The position numbers were made by a program, and so were the translations under genes. Under the pieces are notes generated by a model. That model was not told the origin of the DNA. It was given only the letters and a program-made list of their open reading frames with translations, and made no database searches. 64,000 nucleotides of DNA. It comes from Neorhodopirellula lusitana (lineage in GTDB: Bacteria > Planctomycetota > Planctomycetia > Pirellulales > Pirellulaceae). The stretch is from the NCBI RefSeq assembly GCF_900182915.1, contig NZ_FXUG01000017.1:113681-177680 (forward strand), written 5' to 3'. Below, in pieces: positions 48,867 through 57,867 of this stretch (position 1 is its first letter; each line of letters starts with the position of its first letter).

Positions 48867-49607
48867 ATGCCAGCCAAAGCCCAGAATGACAGCATTGCGT
48901 TATTGATTGACGCCGACAACGCGCCAGCCAACAAGATCGACTTCATTATTTCCGAACTCGCCACCTATGGCATCGTCAACATTCGCAAGGCGTACGGCAA
49001 TTGGACCAAGCGTCCGCTGGATAGCTGGACCAAAGTGCTTTTCGAATACGCGATCGCACCGAAGCAGTGTTTTGATTTGATCAAAGGCAAGAACGCGACC
49101 GACATGGCGCTGCTGATCGACGCCATGGACATCCTCTACACCAAAGAAATCAACACGTTTGGCCTAGTCTCATCGGATTGCGACTTCACACCACTTGTCA
49201 TGCGACTTCGCGAAGACGGAAAACAGGTCATCGGATTCGGTCGCCAAAACTCACCGGAACCCTTCGTGCAAGCCTGCAGCCACTTCATCTATTTGGACGA
49301 CGACGACAGCAGCAAGACACCACAAAAGAAGAAAGAGAAATCGGCCACTTCGCTGAGGCAGAACACCAATTTCATGAACACGCTTCGCACCGCCGTCAAA
49401 GATGCCGCCGACGAAGAAGGCTGGGCAGCGCTCGGCCCCGTCGGCGCCCACATCTCCAACCAAAGCCCCTTCACCCATCGAACCTACGGTTTCCCCAAAC
49501 TCAGCGACATGTTTGAGGCGATCGATCTCTTCGACGTCAAAAAAAGCAAACAAGCCGGCCAAGCCGCCGTCCGAGTCCGCCTACGAAGGCAAACCAACGG
49601 CAAATAG
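48867..49607 (+). CDS. NYN-domain ribonuclease-like protein with LOTUS/OST-HTH domain
   Basis: A 246-residue protein. Residues 9-150 form a NYN (PIN-like) fold: ALLIDADNAPANKID with the first catalytic Asp residues, KAYGNWTKRPLD, GKNATDMALLIDAMD, LVSSDCDFTPLVMRLREDG with the last Asp cluster, and VIGFGRQNSPEPF. All acidic residues of the PIN-like metal site appear present. Residues 165-240 resemble a LOTUS/OST-HTH RNA-binding domain (VKDAADEEGWAALGPVGAHI, TYGFPKLSDMFEAIDLF). Such NYN-LOTUS proteins are predicted RNA-processing or RNA-decay nucleases. It is monocistronic. Confidence 0.9.
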   Translation: MPAKAQNDSIALLIDADNAPANKIDFIISELATYGIVNIRKAYGNWTKRPLDSWTKVLFEYAIAPKQCFDLIKGKNATDMALLIDAMDILYTKEINTFGLVSSDCDFTPLVMRLREDGKQVIGFGRQNSPEPFVQACSHFIYLDDDDSSKTPQKKKEKSATSLRQNTNFMNTLRTAVKDAADEEGWAALGPVGAHISNQSPFTHRTYGFPKLSDMFEAIDLFDVKKSKQAGQAAVRVRLRRQTNGK

Positions 49608-49996
49608 CCCCTGCCCGTACAACTGCCAGCCAGGCGAATCAGACAGCCCCAACCAACGTTGCAACTAAACCAACGTATACAAACAACAGCGACGCTGATT
49701 CCCAGCGAAACACGCTGAAGAGGAACCTTCTCTAACAGAAACGAAAAAAGCCTGCAGACGCCATTCCGCCTAACCGTCCAGCCGAAACAGAAGGAAAGCA
49801 CTGCAGCGATCAACGATTTAATCAAGCCTCACGCCTTGTTAAGCAGACTGCAGAACCTAACAATTTGGTTTCGAAGCCGTAATGGCGGCCATGTCGGTAA
49901 TTCGATTTAACCCAACTGCCGTACCGATTAAAACACAACCCAGCCAATCAACACACTCGAATGGCGGGCTTAAATTAAGTCCACTGATGGCAGTAG
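49608..49996. other. Intergenic region
   Basis: About 390 bases. GCCTAAC at 49768 and GTTAAGC at 49836 could be integron-type core sites on minus, but the pairing between them is weak. No gene is supported. Confidence 0.35.
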
Positions 49997-50419
49997 ATGC
50001 GAGCGCAGCGCGAGTACCCGCCAGACGAATATCGAATCGAAGGCCGTGACTTCCGCGATGCCCTAGCGGAAATGCTGCGATCGTATTTTGCCGAAGTAAA
50101 ACGCCAAACGGGATCATACCGATATCGAGGACATCTCTGGCATGCATACACATTCGGATACCAAACGGCCCTACATGGAACCGATGCCAACGCCGCGTTG
50201 AACTGCTGCGATGAGGCCGAGTTCTATGTTTACGACGAACAATTTGACATGCTTTGGCTTTGCCCGCGAGAAATCGCCGTTTTCGACACACACCCGTGCA
50301 ACGACACGTACATATTCCCCGCGAGCTATGACTGGCTCTACACTGCCACTCACGAATGCGCTAGTGGGGTCGGTCCCTTCTTTGTTCGCAATACGTCGCG
50401 CAGCCAAACCGGCGAATAA
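49997..50419 (+). CDS. Small soluble protein, DUF4275-like
   Basis: A 140-residue protein. Its ends are intact and the sequence is protein-like: ALAEMLRSYFAEVKRQ, then a C-terminal aromatic-rich part (EFYVYDEQFDMLWLCPREIAVF, TYIFPASYDWLYTATHE). The final FP..YDW....THE pattern recalls DUF4275, a small uncharacterised family known from Firmicutes, but the match is by eye only. It is the first of several orphan genes in the accessory region and has no operon partner. Confidence 0.55.
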   Translation: MRAQREYPPDEYRIEGRDFRDALAEMLRSYFAEVKRQTGSYRYRGHLWHAYTFGYQTALHGTDANAALNCCDEAEFYVYDEQFDMLWLCPREIAVFDTHPCNDTYIFPASYDWLYTATHECASGVGPFFVRNTSRSQTGE

Positions 50420-50635
50420 TCACTCAGTGAACGCGCAGCTGGGATCCCAGGCGTATCGGTAATGCTAACACTGCCTCTCCCGCCCAACTACTTGAGTCTC
50501 GGATTCAGCCCCGATCAATTAAGTACGCGGAATCATGACGCGTTCGTCTGCATCGGTTGCCCAAACTGCCGGAACTGAAACGCCATACAGGTCTCACGAA
50601 AGCAGTGAAGAGCAACTGTGGCGGGGCGATGAAGA

Positions 50636-51595
50636 TTACTTCAGCAGATCCGCGAAAATCTTGTGCGAGAAATAGCGTTCCATCCGATCCGGGAATACGG
50701 TGACAACTGCGCTGCCCTCTCCCAACTCGTCTGCGACCTGAATCGCGGCTGCCATGTTGAGTCCAGAACTGGGGCCAACCGGAAAACCTTTTGCCCATAA
50801 CTGATGCGTCAAAGCCAAACACTCTTCGTCGTGAATCTCCCATTCCCTCAATTTGCCGCAATCCCACGTCGCATAGATTTCGCTGATTCCATCGGCAACT
50901 CCGGGAACATTCGAGCTGAAACGAAGGCTGCAACACTCCACGTTGGTACCGAACAGCTCGCCTTCAATCGGGATCGCAGCATGGGCGCCGACATCACAAC
51001 CGGCTCCGCTGAACGCTTCATAGAGTCCGCGAAGAGACCCGCCAGTCCCAACCCCACTGACCACGGCATCAACGCAGCCACCGGGGATCTGAGAAAGAAT
51101 CTCTGATCCGGTGAACAACCGGTGAGCTTCGGTGTTGTCTGCGTTTTCAAACTGTTGCCCCAGAAACCAGCCTTCGGATTCGCTGCTTGCTTTCGCCGCC
51201 TGCAGGACCTCCGGCATTTCACCCGGGACCCGTCTGACGATGCCCCCGTAGGCACGGATGATCAGTTCACGTTCAGACGTTGCCGATTCGGGAATGAACG
51301 CAATGAAACGAAGCCCCATCTGACTGCACGCGAGCGCAAAGGCGATACTGGTCGATCCACTAGAAGCCTCAACAACCGTACTCCCTCGCTTGATTTTCCC
51401 CGCACGCCACGCTTTCTCGATAATGTGCCGAGCGATTCGATCCTTGGTGGATCCACTCGGGTTGAGATATTCCAGCTTGCACCAGATTTCCGCACCACCT
51501 TCCTGCAAACTCACTGGTACCAACGGAGTTGGCGCGATCTGATGAAGGTAGCGACTTCCCTCGGGAAACGCGTTGTTCTGAGTTCGGTTTTTCAT
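50636..51595 (-). CDS. Cysteine synthase-family PLP enzyme
   Basis: About 319 residues from the ATG at 51595. Family features: IAPTPLVPVS, CKLEYLNPSGSTKDRIA with the PLP-binding Lys (NPSGSTKDR in place of the usual NPAGSVKDR), EASSGSTSIAFALA (substrate loop), VSGVGTGGSLRG (phosphate loop), and GPSSGLNMAAA near the C-terminus. Such enzymes make cysteine or cystathionine-type products by beta-replacement. The divergence of the Lys loop and the odd VERYF-type tail (PDRMERYFSHK) place it outside the core CysK/CysM set, so the substrate is uncertain. It lies alone on minus among orphan genes. Confidence 0.88.
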   Translation of the reverse strand: MKNRTQNNAFPEGSRYLHQIAPTPLVPVSLQEGGAEIWCKLEYLNPSGSTKDRIARHIIEKAWRAGKIKRGSTVVEASSGSTSIAFALACSQMGLRFIAFIPESATSERELIIRAYGGIVRRVPGEMPEVLQAAKASSESEGWFLGQQFENADNTEAHRLFTGSEILSQIPGGCVDAVVSGVGTGGSLRGLYEAFSGAGCDVGAHAAIPIEGELFGTNVECCSLRFSSNVPGVADGISEIYATWDCGKLREWEIHDEECLALTHQLWAKGFPVGPSSGLNMAAAIQVADELGEGSAVVTVFPDRMERYFSHKIFADLLK

Positions 51596-52573
51596 CTTTT
51601 GATTGCTGAGTAAATAAGGCAAAGATGCGAGGACTCGGATCACTGACCCGCGGTCACTTTCCTATAGCGTTCGGCACGGATCAAACGGAGCTTCAATAAC
51701 GACTGTCCTGAACGATCATCGAAGATTCCTGCTCCACAGTCTGATCGAAAGCCAGTTTGTCTTGATCGACAAAACTCACTTCAGATCGCTGTGGACGGTC
51801 AATGAGGCAACGTTGGTCATCGCAACAAATCCAACCATGGACAGGTTTGGCACTTCGGTTTCGATGCAACGGTGATACCTAGCCGACAACAGGACACATT
51901 GTTCTCCACAACGCATCCGAATTAACGGCAATCTCAAACGAAGTCGTTCCGCAAGGAAGCCTGTCTAGCGATCTTCCTGGATGTTCATCAATAGCGAACC
52001 TAAGCCGCGACATTAACCTCAAACCTGCTCAAACCCAAGAGGGGCCTGCCATCGAAGGGAGATGAAGCCGCCATGATGCTCGCATGCCAAATGAACATTG
52101 GAAGCAGAGGCAGGATTGCTTCCCGCCGACCCTGGCGGCCCGAAGAGCAGGCGACTGGCAGCGTGCTAATCTCTGCTGCATCGGTGCCCAAAAAGAACCT
52201 ACGATGACGACCTGCACTGCTCGTTATCGCGGTATATTCGGTTTACGGTTTTCAATCGACGAAAAATTCAGACCGAAAGATACCGTCGCCGGTTCGCAAC
52301 AATTTCCTGAAACCGGCACCCCCTATCAATCGCCTGTGCAATCTTCCGACAGCGGTGAACAAACCTCGTTTAGGTCGCACAGCTATCCTATTTCCACCGG
52401 TAGATTGCGAAATCCCCTCGCGCGTAGTTACGTTTGAGTCCCGCATTCGTTTGAGTCCCGCATTCAAGCGCGAACATCACCCCTGCTAAGATTGGCATTT
52501 CATACCACTGACTACGACTGTTATCGCGTTTGCGATTCGGCCGTTTGATTCCTCCTGATCGAATTCCACACCA
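51596..52573. other. Long gene-free region with a 17-bp duplication
   Basis: About 980 bases. Short frames (for example 52084-52437 plus) lack features. CGTTTGAGTCCCGCATT is duplicated at 52431-52464. The region may hold decayed sequence. Confidence 0.4.
52431..52464. repeat. Perfect 17-bp tandem duplication
   Basis: CGTTTGAGTCCCGCATT at 52431-52447 is repeated exactly at 52448-52464, about 110 bases before the methyltransferase start. Confidence 0.9.
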
Positions 52574-53374
52574 ATGAGCCGTAACCTCGACCCTGCGGAT
52601 GACATCCTTGCCTACAATCGCGAGGCTTGGGACAGCCAGGTTCGCAAGAAGAACCGCTGGACGGTCCCGGTTTCATCGGAGGAGATTCAGCGGGCTCGTG
52701 ACGATGACTGGCGGATCGTACTGACGCCGGAGAAACATGTTCCAGCCGAGTGGTTCCCCAATTTCCGCGAGGCTACCGTTGACGTGCTGTGCCTTGCGGG
52801 AAGCGGCGGCCAACAGGCTCCGGTTCTGGCGGCGGCTGGAGCCAATGTGACCGTCTTCGACAATTCGCCCGCTCAATTGAAACAAGACCAACTCGTGGCA
52901 GACCGTGAAGGGCTTGCGTTGATGTTGGTGCAAGGCGACATGGCTGATCTTTCCGTTTTCGAAAATGAGTCTTTTGATTTGATCGTCCATCCATGTTCCA
53001 ACTGCTTCGTTCCGAATGTGCTGCCGGTTTGGAAGGAAGCTGCACGGGTCATGAAGCCAGGAGCGAACTTGCTCTCAGGCATCGTCAATCCGGTTTTGTA
53101 TCTGTTCGACGATCAATTAATGGAACGAGGCGAGTTCAAGGTCTGTCACAAGATCCCCTATTCGGACCTTACCGGCCTCTCTCCCGAGCAGCGGCGAGAA
53201 TATCTCAACGACGACGAGCCATTCTGTTTCGGACATACGCTGGCCGATCAGCTCGGCGGACAAATCGAAGCCGGCCTCTCGATCACAGGCATGTTCGAAG
53301 ACCGCTGGTCAGACTGGCCAATCTCCCAACACATCCCCACCTTCCTCGCAACCAAAGCCACCAAGCTCAATTGA
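52574..53374 (+). CDS. Class I SAM-dependent methyltransferase
   Basis: A 266-residue protein with the Rossmann methyltransferase fold. It opens with a characteristic NREAWDSQVRKKNRWTVPV stretch seen in a group of small-molecule methyltransferases. Motif I is present as VLCLAGSGGQQAPVLAAAG, motif II as VTVFDNSPAQL, and further motifs as VQGDMADLSVF and FDLIVHPCSNCFVPNV. The C-terminal part (GEFKVCHKIPYSDL, FCFGHTLADQLGGQIEAGL) varies by substrate. Substrate is unknown. It stands alone. Confidence 0.88.
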   Translation: MSRNLDPADDILAYNREAWDSQVRKKNRWTVPVSSEEIQRARDDDWRIVLTPEKHVPAEWFPNFREATVDVLCLAGSGGQQAPVLAAAGANVTVFDNSPAQLKQDQLVADREGLALMLVQGDMADLSVFENESFDLIVHPCSNCFVPNVLPVWKEAARVMKPGANLLSGIVNPVLYLFDDQLMERGEFKVCHKIPYSDLTGLSPEQRREYLNDDEPFCFGHTLADQLGGQIEAGLSITGMFEDRWSDWPISQHIPTFLATKATKLN

Positions 53375-53530
53375 AACAACGGCCGCGCTTCGGTGTTGCA
53401 GAGAAGTAACCCCACCCAATGAAAGATGAGAGAACCAACAAAAGTAAACGAAGTATTGCTTGCGAGCGATTTGACAATACATGCCGCCCACTTCAAGACC
53501 GGTGCCGCCAGTCTCAATCTTACGGAAACG

Positions 53531-53971
53531 ATGCGCAACCCATACGAACCGTCGTCCACCAATGAACCCGCTGCTCGGCCACTTTCTTCGTTAACCCGGC
53601 GGAGGATCGCCGGTGCTTGGCTCGCTAGCGTTGGGGTAACGCTTCTGTTTGCCGACTACTTCTACAATCGTGCACAGGGAATCGGAGCGTTAGACTGGAC
53701 GCCAGCATGGTTGATTGGGCTCGGTGTATGCGTGGCGATTGGATTCCGGCTTGCTGACACACTCGCCCGGCTGATCGGCTCATTTTCCATCATGGCGATG
53801 GTAATCGTCTTGGTCGCCCTCCTCGCTGGCGTGGGCGGTGAAACAGAGATCAACTACGGCACAGGCAAGGTTGCGGAGCCGTCCGCGGGTCATTTATGCT
53901 TGTTCATGGCATGTGTGTCCGCAGCATTGCTGCCTCCTTGGTGGTTGTTGCAAACGGCTTTTCGAGATTGA
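53531..53971 (+). CDS. Small membrane protein with NPYEP N-terminus
   Basis: About 146 residues. The ATG at 53531 is chosen because the planctomycete motif RNPYEPSS follows; a start at 53426 adds 35 residues. Four hydrophobic segments are visible: RIAGAWLASVGVTLLFADYF, WLIGLGVCVAIGFRLA, IMAMVIVLVALLAGVGG and LCLFMACVSAALLPPWWLL. The family is not known. Many planctomycete small membrane proteins share the opening motif, including the soluble DUF2007-like protein at 44060. Downstream lies another small membrane protein on the same strand. Confidence 0.6.
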   Translation: MRNPYEPSSTNEPAARPLSSLTRRRIAGAWLASVGVTLLFADYFYNRAQGIGALDWTPAWLIGLGVCVAIGFRLADTLARLIGSFSIMAMVIVLVALLAGVGGETEINYGTGKVAEPSAGHLCLFMACVSAALLPPWWLLQTAFRD

Positions 53972-54117
53972 TTCACTCCTATTTGACTTCACCTCGCAAC
54001 AGGACCAGTCCGTGCACCGGAGAATGCCTTCATTCATACGTAATTAGAAAACGAATTCGTCGTCCTCGGTTACCGAGAGCGTTCCCCAGTTCGATCGTTC
54101 AAAACTCGCCAGCCCTA

Positions 54118-54501
54118 ATGAACCCTCACCCTGAAGACAGCGCCACTCCGCCGAGATTGCACATTGGCTGGAAAATCTATGCGTGCACCATTGGCACCGT
54201 GCTGATTGCTGGAGTGCCCTTGGTGAGGGAAGTCTTTCGCGAACGGTTACCCGTGCCGAGCGTGCTGCAGGCTGTCTCGCTATTTCTTGGCTTAGCGACT
54301 GGTGGTTTCATCCTGGGCCTTCTTTTCTCTTTGAAAGATTACTTCGAAGAGAGGCATTCAGCAGGTCAGCATGTGCCCTTTCCCTTCCGCCAGGCTTTTT
54401 GCGGCGGCCTATGGTCCCTGTTCTTGTTTTGGGTTCCACTGGCTTTCGCAGCGGTGATCGTCATCTTGGCTATTTCCATCCACCTTCAGTTCGGCGTTTA
54501 A
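54118..54501 (+). CDS. Small membrane protein of unknown function
   Basis: About 127 residues from the ATG at 54118 (MNPHPEDSATPP, reminiscent of the NPYEP openings). Three hydrophobic segments: WKIYACTIGTVLIAGVPLV, VSLFLGLATGGFILGLLF and LFLFWVPLAFAAVIVILAI. It starts about 150 bases after the previous small membrane protein. No family recognised. Confidence 0.5.
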   Translation: MNPHPEDSATPPRLHIGWKIYACTIGTVLIAGVPLVREVFRERLPVPSVLQAVSLFLGLATGGFILGLLFSLKDYFEERHSAGQHVPFPFRQAFCGGLWSLFLFWVPLAFAAVIVILAISIHLQFGV

Positions 54502-54596
54502 GCTACCGAGAACCTGTCGACATGGGGGCACCTACGTTACCCAAACCCGAGAGCGACCTTGTCCGGCAATTGCTCCTTGATCCAGCCTGGGCGCTG

Positions 54597-54618
54597 CTTT
54601 CGCGGAGCGAAAGGCGAC
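54597..54618 (+). repeat. REP-like hairpin, copy 1
   Basis: CTTTCGC-GGA-GCGAAAG followed by GCGAC: perfect 7-bp stem with a three-base loop. Same family as copies at 54797 and 54841. Confidence 0.8.
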
Positions 54619-54796
54619 AATCTTCTGAGGCGGACTTGGGTGTCCGACGTGCGGCGAGCCTAGAAGCAGGAAGAGCTGCGAGAACCGGAGATCAGGGCTC
54701 GCTACCGACTCGGCTTGGCTGGCCGCTTCGTGGATGCCCTTCCATGCGGAGGTCAGCAAGTCAAAGCAGTCGATGTGATGCGTGGACTGAGCATTT

Positions 54797-54818
54797 GTCG
54801 CCTTTCGCTCCGCGAAAG
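54797..54818 (-). repeat. REP-like hairpin, copy 2 (inverted)
   Basis: GTCGCCTTTCGCTCCGCGAAAG, the reverse complement of copy 1. Confidence 0.8.
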
Positions 54819-54840
54819 CTGCGCCGATGGGTGAACGCTA

Positions 54841-54862
54841 CTTTCGCGGAGCGAAAGGCGAC
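54841..54862 (+). repeat. REP-like hairpin, copy 3, touching the RAYT relic
   Basis: CTTTCGCGGAGCGAAAGGCGAC, identical to copy 1. Its last base is the first base of the stop codon of the transposase relic, the usual arrangement of a REP element and its transposase. Confidence 0.85.
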
Positions 54863-55078
54863 TATGATTCGCATCTTCTATACAGATACTCACCTTCTCT
54901 TAATCCAGCTTTCACCCCGTTTTCCTTGATGTACTTTCTTAGGTAATTGTATTGCTCAGGACTACGGACCAGATGATCGAACGGCTCCTGCTGCCAGAAC
55001 TTTCCTGTTAGGCCCAACTCAAGATTAATTTTGTGGGCTGTGAAATGCAGCCACGAATCACATTGGACAGTTACCCAC
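54862..55078 (-). pseudogene. Truncated REP-associated tyrosine transposase (RAYT) relic
   Basis: On minus, about 70 codons remain open and read SWLHFTAHKINLELG, GKFWQQEPFDHLVRSPEQY, NYLRKYIKENGVKAGLREGE and then stop at 54862. This is the C-terminal half of RAYT/IS200-like Y1 transposases (FWQxExFDHxVR, YIxxNxVKAGL). The N-terminal part with the HUH motif and the catalytic region is missing; the relic abuts the GH43-like gene. REP-like hairpins of one family lie directly after it, so the relic was probably the enzyme that spread them. Confidence 0.8.
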
Positions 55079-55112
55079 CTATACTATCCCCATCGGCTTG
55101 CCAATTGCGGTC

Positions 55113-57134
55113 TCATTTCAATTCGTTGGCCGGAGATTCGAACGAGAATGCATCAATCGCCACCTTGCTGCTCTTCTGGTAAACCGCTGCTCTGAGTTCA
55201 AGCGTATGCTTGCCTTCGGGCAAGACTTCCGTCTGATAGAGTTTGCTGTTGGGGCCACCCCAACTCAAGCGGATACTCTCAACGAATTCCCCGTCAAGGT
55301 AGACGTCAAACGAACCCATCTCGTTCGCAAGCGTTCCGTACGCCCTAGCCTTGGAACCGATAAAAGTAAACGTGACCGAGTCACCAACGGTCTCCGTGAT
55401 TCGCTCGTTGTTCATGTAGTACTGCGGATTGGACTTGGGATGTGAGGACCAGTTGCCGGAGAACTCGACCGAGTCGTCCGTGTCATCGACACGGCGCCAA
55501 AAACCTTCGCAGGTTTTTTGACCGGCAACCCGAATTTCATACTCGCAATCCACTGTGTTTGGGTTGTCGATAGTCGTCGACACCTTTCGGTTTTCGTAGG
55601 GTTTCAATGCTGGAATTGATATACGTTCGACTTCCTCCCAGCCCGTAGGACTGTGCTCCATCAACAACGCGATCATAGGCTCCGAATCCTCCAAGCCAAC
55701 GTTTTCAATCACTCCTTCAAGCCTCATTACTCCATCCGCTTTCGTAAGCTGAACTGGTAACGCAACCAACGTTGCCGCTGTTGCAGAATGCCCCGGAAGC
55801 AACGTATAGCCGATGACTAAATCACCGCTGCGGGTTTGCCCCAGCAGTTTGAAATCGTAATCAAAACGATTGAGACCGTTGTCACCCTCAAATTGCACAA
55901 CCAAATCCTTTCCATCAGCACTGGAGCTTACCGCTCGACAGCCTTGCCCGAGATTGACAAGAGAATCGGAGCCGAAGCGAAGCGAATCCAAGTCGAGATC
56001 ACTCTGGGGGTTGAAGCCTTCTTCAGCTTCGATTCTGACCGCGATTCTTTTTGTTTCAGCCGTGATCGGCTCTTCACTGACGATCGTGATGAGTCGTTCC
56101 ACAACGAGAGGCGAAATCATATTTTTTGAACTGTGGATGTCGTTGCCTTTATCGCTGCTCTTCGCTGTATCGAGTAGCGCTAATGACAAGTGTGTGGCCC
56201 GCCCGATGTCGTCCTGCAAAATCTTAGGTCGTTCAAACTTGTACCATTCGTTCTTGGTGCCGTCGGTGTAGTAGGTAGAGGATGCATCGTAGGGTAAGCC
56301 CTCTTCATTCTTCCAATGAACCCCATCAAGCGAGCGCATGTAGCCACTCTTTCGGTCCTGGGCGTGGTTGTAGATGCTGTGATACTGGTGCCGGCTTCTC
56401 CACACGACCGGGTCTTCCGCATACCCACTATTGCGAGTGTAGTTGTGGATCGAGACCAAGTTGTAGGGCCCAAGAATTCCGCTATTTGAGACGGCGATAT
56501 CTCCTCCTTTGGTCATCAGTAGGATACTACCATCCGGTCGGAATTCCGTAGTCAGGTTAGACCCTAACCTACCCGTAGGGCGGAGCCCCCTTGGATTCAT
56601 CGTCATCCTTCCAATGCGTTTCCAAGGGCCCGGCATTCGGTCAGAGCTGTAAACATCGGACGACATGATATGTAGGGCAAAGGTTCCATCGGCCATTTTC
56701 ATGACCTCAGGATTGTGCCCCTTCTTCACGATGGTTTTCGTAATAACGTAGGGACCAATGGGATTGTCTGAAACGCAGTGGGCAACCTCCGATTCGAACC
56801 ACCCGTGATGCCCGGTGCTCTCCGGCCAACGGCAGACGGCGATATGGTATTTCCCGTCATTGCCCTTCACGGGGTTGCCGCCCCAGTAGCACCATTGGTT
56901 GTCCTCCATCCCGTTGTCTTTATCCCGAGGCAAGACCTTATCAATCCCCCAAATCCCCTCTGATTCCAAACCCTCAATAATTGGCGCCGGGAGGATAAGG
57001 TCCTTGAACGATCCTCCCCGAACGAAATTTTTGTTCGGAGGCGTGCGACCGGAAGACTGAACAAGGTCAGGTTGATTGGCCCATGCAGCCGGAAGCAGCG
57101 TTGCTACGAAAATGACTACGAGTAGATTCTTCAT
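55113..57134 (-). CDS. Secreted GH43-like beta-propeller protein with C-terminal binding domain
   Basis: A 673-residue exported protein. Signal peptide at the N-terminus (NLLVVIFVATLLPAAWA). Residues about 60-370 have blade-like repeats typical of five-bladed propellers in GH43 and related families (WCYWGGNPVKGNDGKYHIAV, HCVSDNPIGPYVI, HNPEVMKMADGTFALHIMS, YAEDPVVWRSRHQYHSIYN). The last 150 residues form a jelly-roll like galactose-binding or CBM modules (SVTFTFIGSKARAYGTLANE, FDVYLDGEFVESIRL, GKHTLELRAA). Such proteins act on plant or algal polysaccharides; whether the catalytic acids are kept cannot be judged by eye. Flanked on both sides by transposase relics, it may have arrived by transfer. 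Confidence 0.75.
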   Translation of the reverse strand: MKNLLVVIFVATLLPAAWANQPDLVQSSGRTPPNKNFVRGGSFKDLILPAPIIEGLESEGIWGIDKVLPRDKDNGMEDNQWCYWGGNPVKGNDGKYHIAVCRWPESTGHHGWFESEVAHCVSDNPIGPYVITKTIVKKGHNPEVMKMADGTFALHIMSSDVYSSDRMPGPWKRIGRMTMNPRGLRPTGRLGSNLTTEFRPDGSILLMTKGGDIAVSNSGILGPYNLVSIHNYTRNSGYAEDPVVWRSRHQYHSIYNHAQDRKSGYMRSLDGVHWKNEEGLPYDASSTYYTDGTKNEWYKFERPKILQDDIGRATHLSLALLDTAKSSDKGNDIHSSKNMISPLVVERLITIVSEEPITAETKRIAVRIEAEEGFNPQSDLDLDSLRFGSDSLVNLGQGCRAVSSSADGKDLVVQFEGDNGLNRFDYDFKLLGQTRSGDLVIGYTLLPGHSATAATLVALPVQLTKADGVMRLEGVIENVGLEDSEPMIALLMEHSPTGWEEVERISIPALKPYENRKVSTTIDNPNTVDCEYEIRVAGQKTCEGFWRRVDDTDDSVEFSGNWSSHPKSNPQYYMNNERITETVGDSVTFTFIGSKARAYGTLANEMGSFDVYLDGEFVESIRLSWGGPNSKLYQTEVLPEGKHTLELRAAVYQKSSKVAIDAFSFESPANELK

Positions 57135-57174
57135 TTTGACACTTTTCCCTCATCGCCACCTCGGCTGCATGGCT

Positions 57175-57369
57175 ACACAGCGATTTTGGCCTGGTTTTCT
57201 TGCGTTTGATTCTGTTTTGAAATTGCAGCAGGACGTGACGGATGACCGTTCGTCGTCGCCAGTTATATCGAACTTTTTCTGGATAGCGAAGCACTCGATT
57301 GCAGAGCTCAACATGGTTGTTCGTGCGTATCTTCCTATGAACCCAAACAGGTTGCCCGAGGTAGTTTAA
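57175..57369 (-). pseudogene. Transposase C-terminal relic
   Basis: On minus an open stretch reads VHRKIRTNNHVELCNRVLR, then YPEKVRYNWRRRTVIRHVLL. The RTNNHVE..NR.LR..EKVRY.WRRR pattern is, from memory, typical of a planctomycete transposase family. Only the last 60 residues remain, directly upstream of the GH43-like gene. Family assignment is tentative. Confidence 0.6.
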
Positions 57370-57378
57370 GAGCTTGGT

Positions 57379-57406
57379 TGGGGAAAAGGTGCTGGGGAAA
57401 AGGTGC
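57379..57406. repeat. Perfect 14-bp tandem duplication
   Basis: TGGGGAAAAGGTGC at 57379-57392 is repeated exactly at 57393-57406, between the transposase relic and the nuclease relic. Confidence 0.9.
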
Positions 57407-57419
57407 CGCACACCCGCGA

Positions 57420-57692
57420 GCCGTCCTCACCCACCAGATCGAATCCGATTCGCACCTGCGGGAAGGCAAGGCGATCAACAACTTCGAAGCCACGTTGGCG
57501 CAGCCTGAAAGCCACCTCGCCCGACAAACGCTCCGAACCCCGTACAACTTCGACTTCCTGACGCTCACCGGGCGACACAGCGAACGAGAACTAGAAGATG
57601 GCCTGATCGATCACCTGACCAAGTTCTTGCTCGAATTTGGAGCCAGCTTCGCATTCGTCGGCCGACGATACAACTACAGCATCGACCTAAGA
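57420..57692 (+). pseudogene. Truncated YhcG/DUF1016-type PD-(D/E)XK nuclease relic
   Basis: About 90 codons match the middle of the family: HQIESDSHLREGKAINNFEA, LAQPESHLARQTL, TPYNFDFLTL, ERELEDGLIDHLTKFLLEFG and FAFVGRR. The N-terminal domain and the C-terminal half with the catalytic Glu-x-Lys are missing, and after FVGRR the reading turns to unrelated sequence. It is a dead fragment of a predicted nuclease. Confidence 0.75.
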
Positions 57693-57867
57693 ATATCGAG
57701 CACATGCGAAGCCAAGCTGAGAACGCGGCTAGTCAAAACTGAGCAAGCAGCGTCATGCCCAAAACTAAGCCGGCGTCGGCCACCGGAGCACCAAAAACCG
57801 AAGTGCAAAGGCGGGTTGGTGGCCCAGACCAAGGCCCCTTCGCATAAATGCTTAGAAATGTCGGCTT

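Noticed and set aside
49768..49861. Integron attC site on minus (GCTTAAC ... GTTAGGC)
   Set aside because: Core-site wording fits, but the inner arms pair poorly and no gene ends correctly in front of it.
52084..52437. 117-codon plus frame upstream of the methyltransferase
   Set aside because: No ribosome-binding site, no family features, and ends in the duplicated 17-mer.
54183..54929. 248-codon plus frame
   Set aside because: Overlaps a more plausible membrane protein, two REP-like hairpins and the RAYT relic in a different frame.
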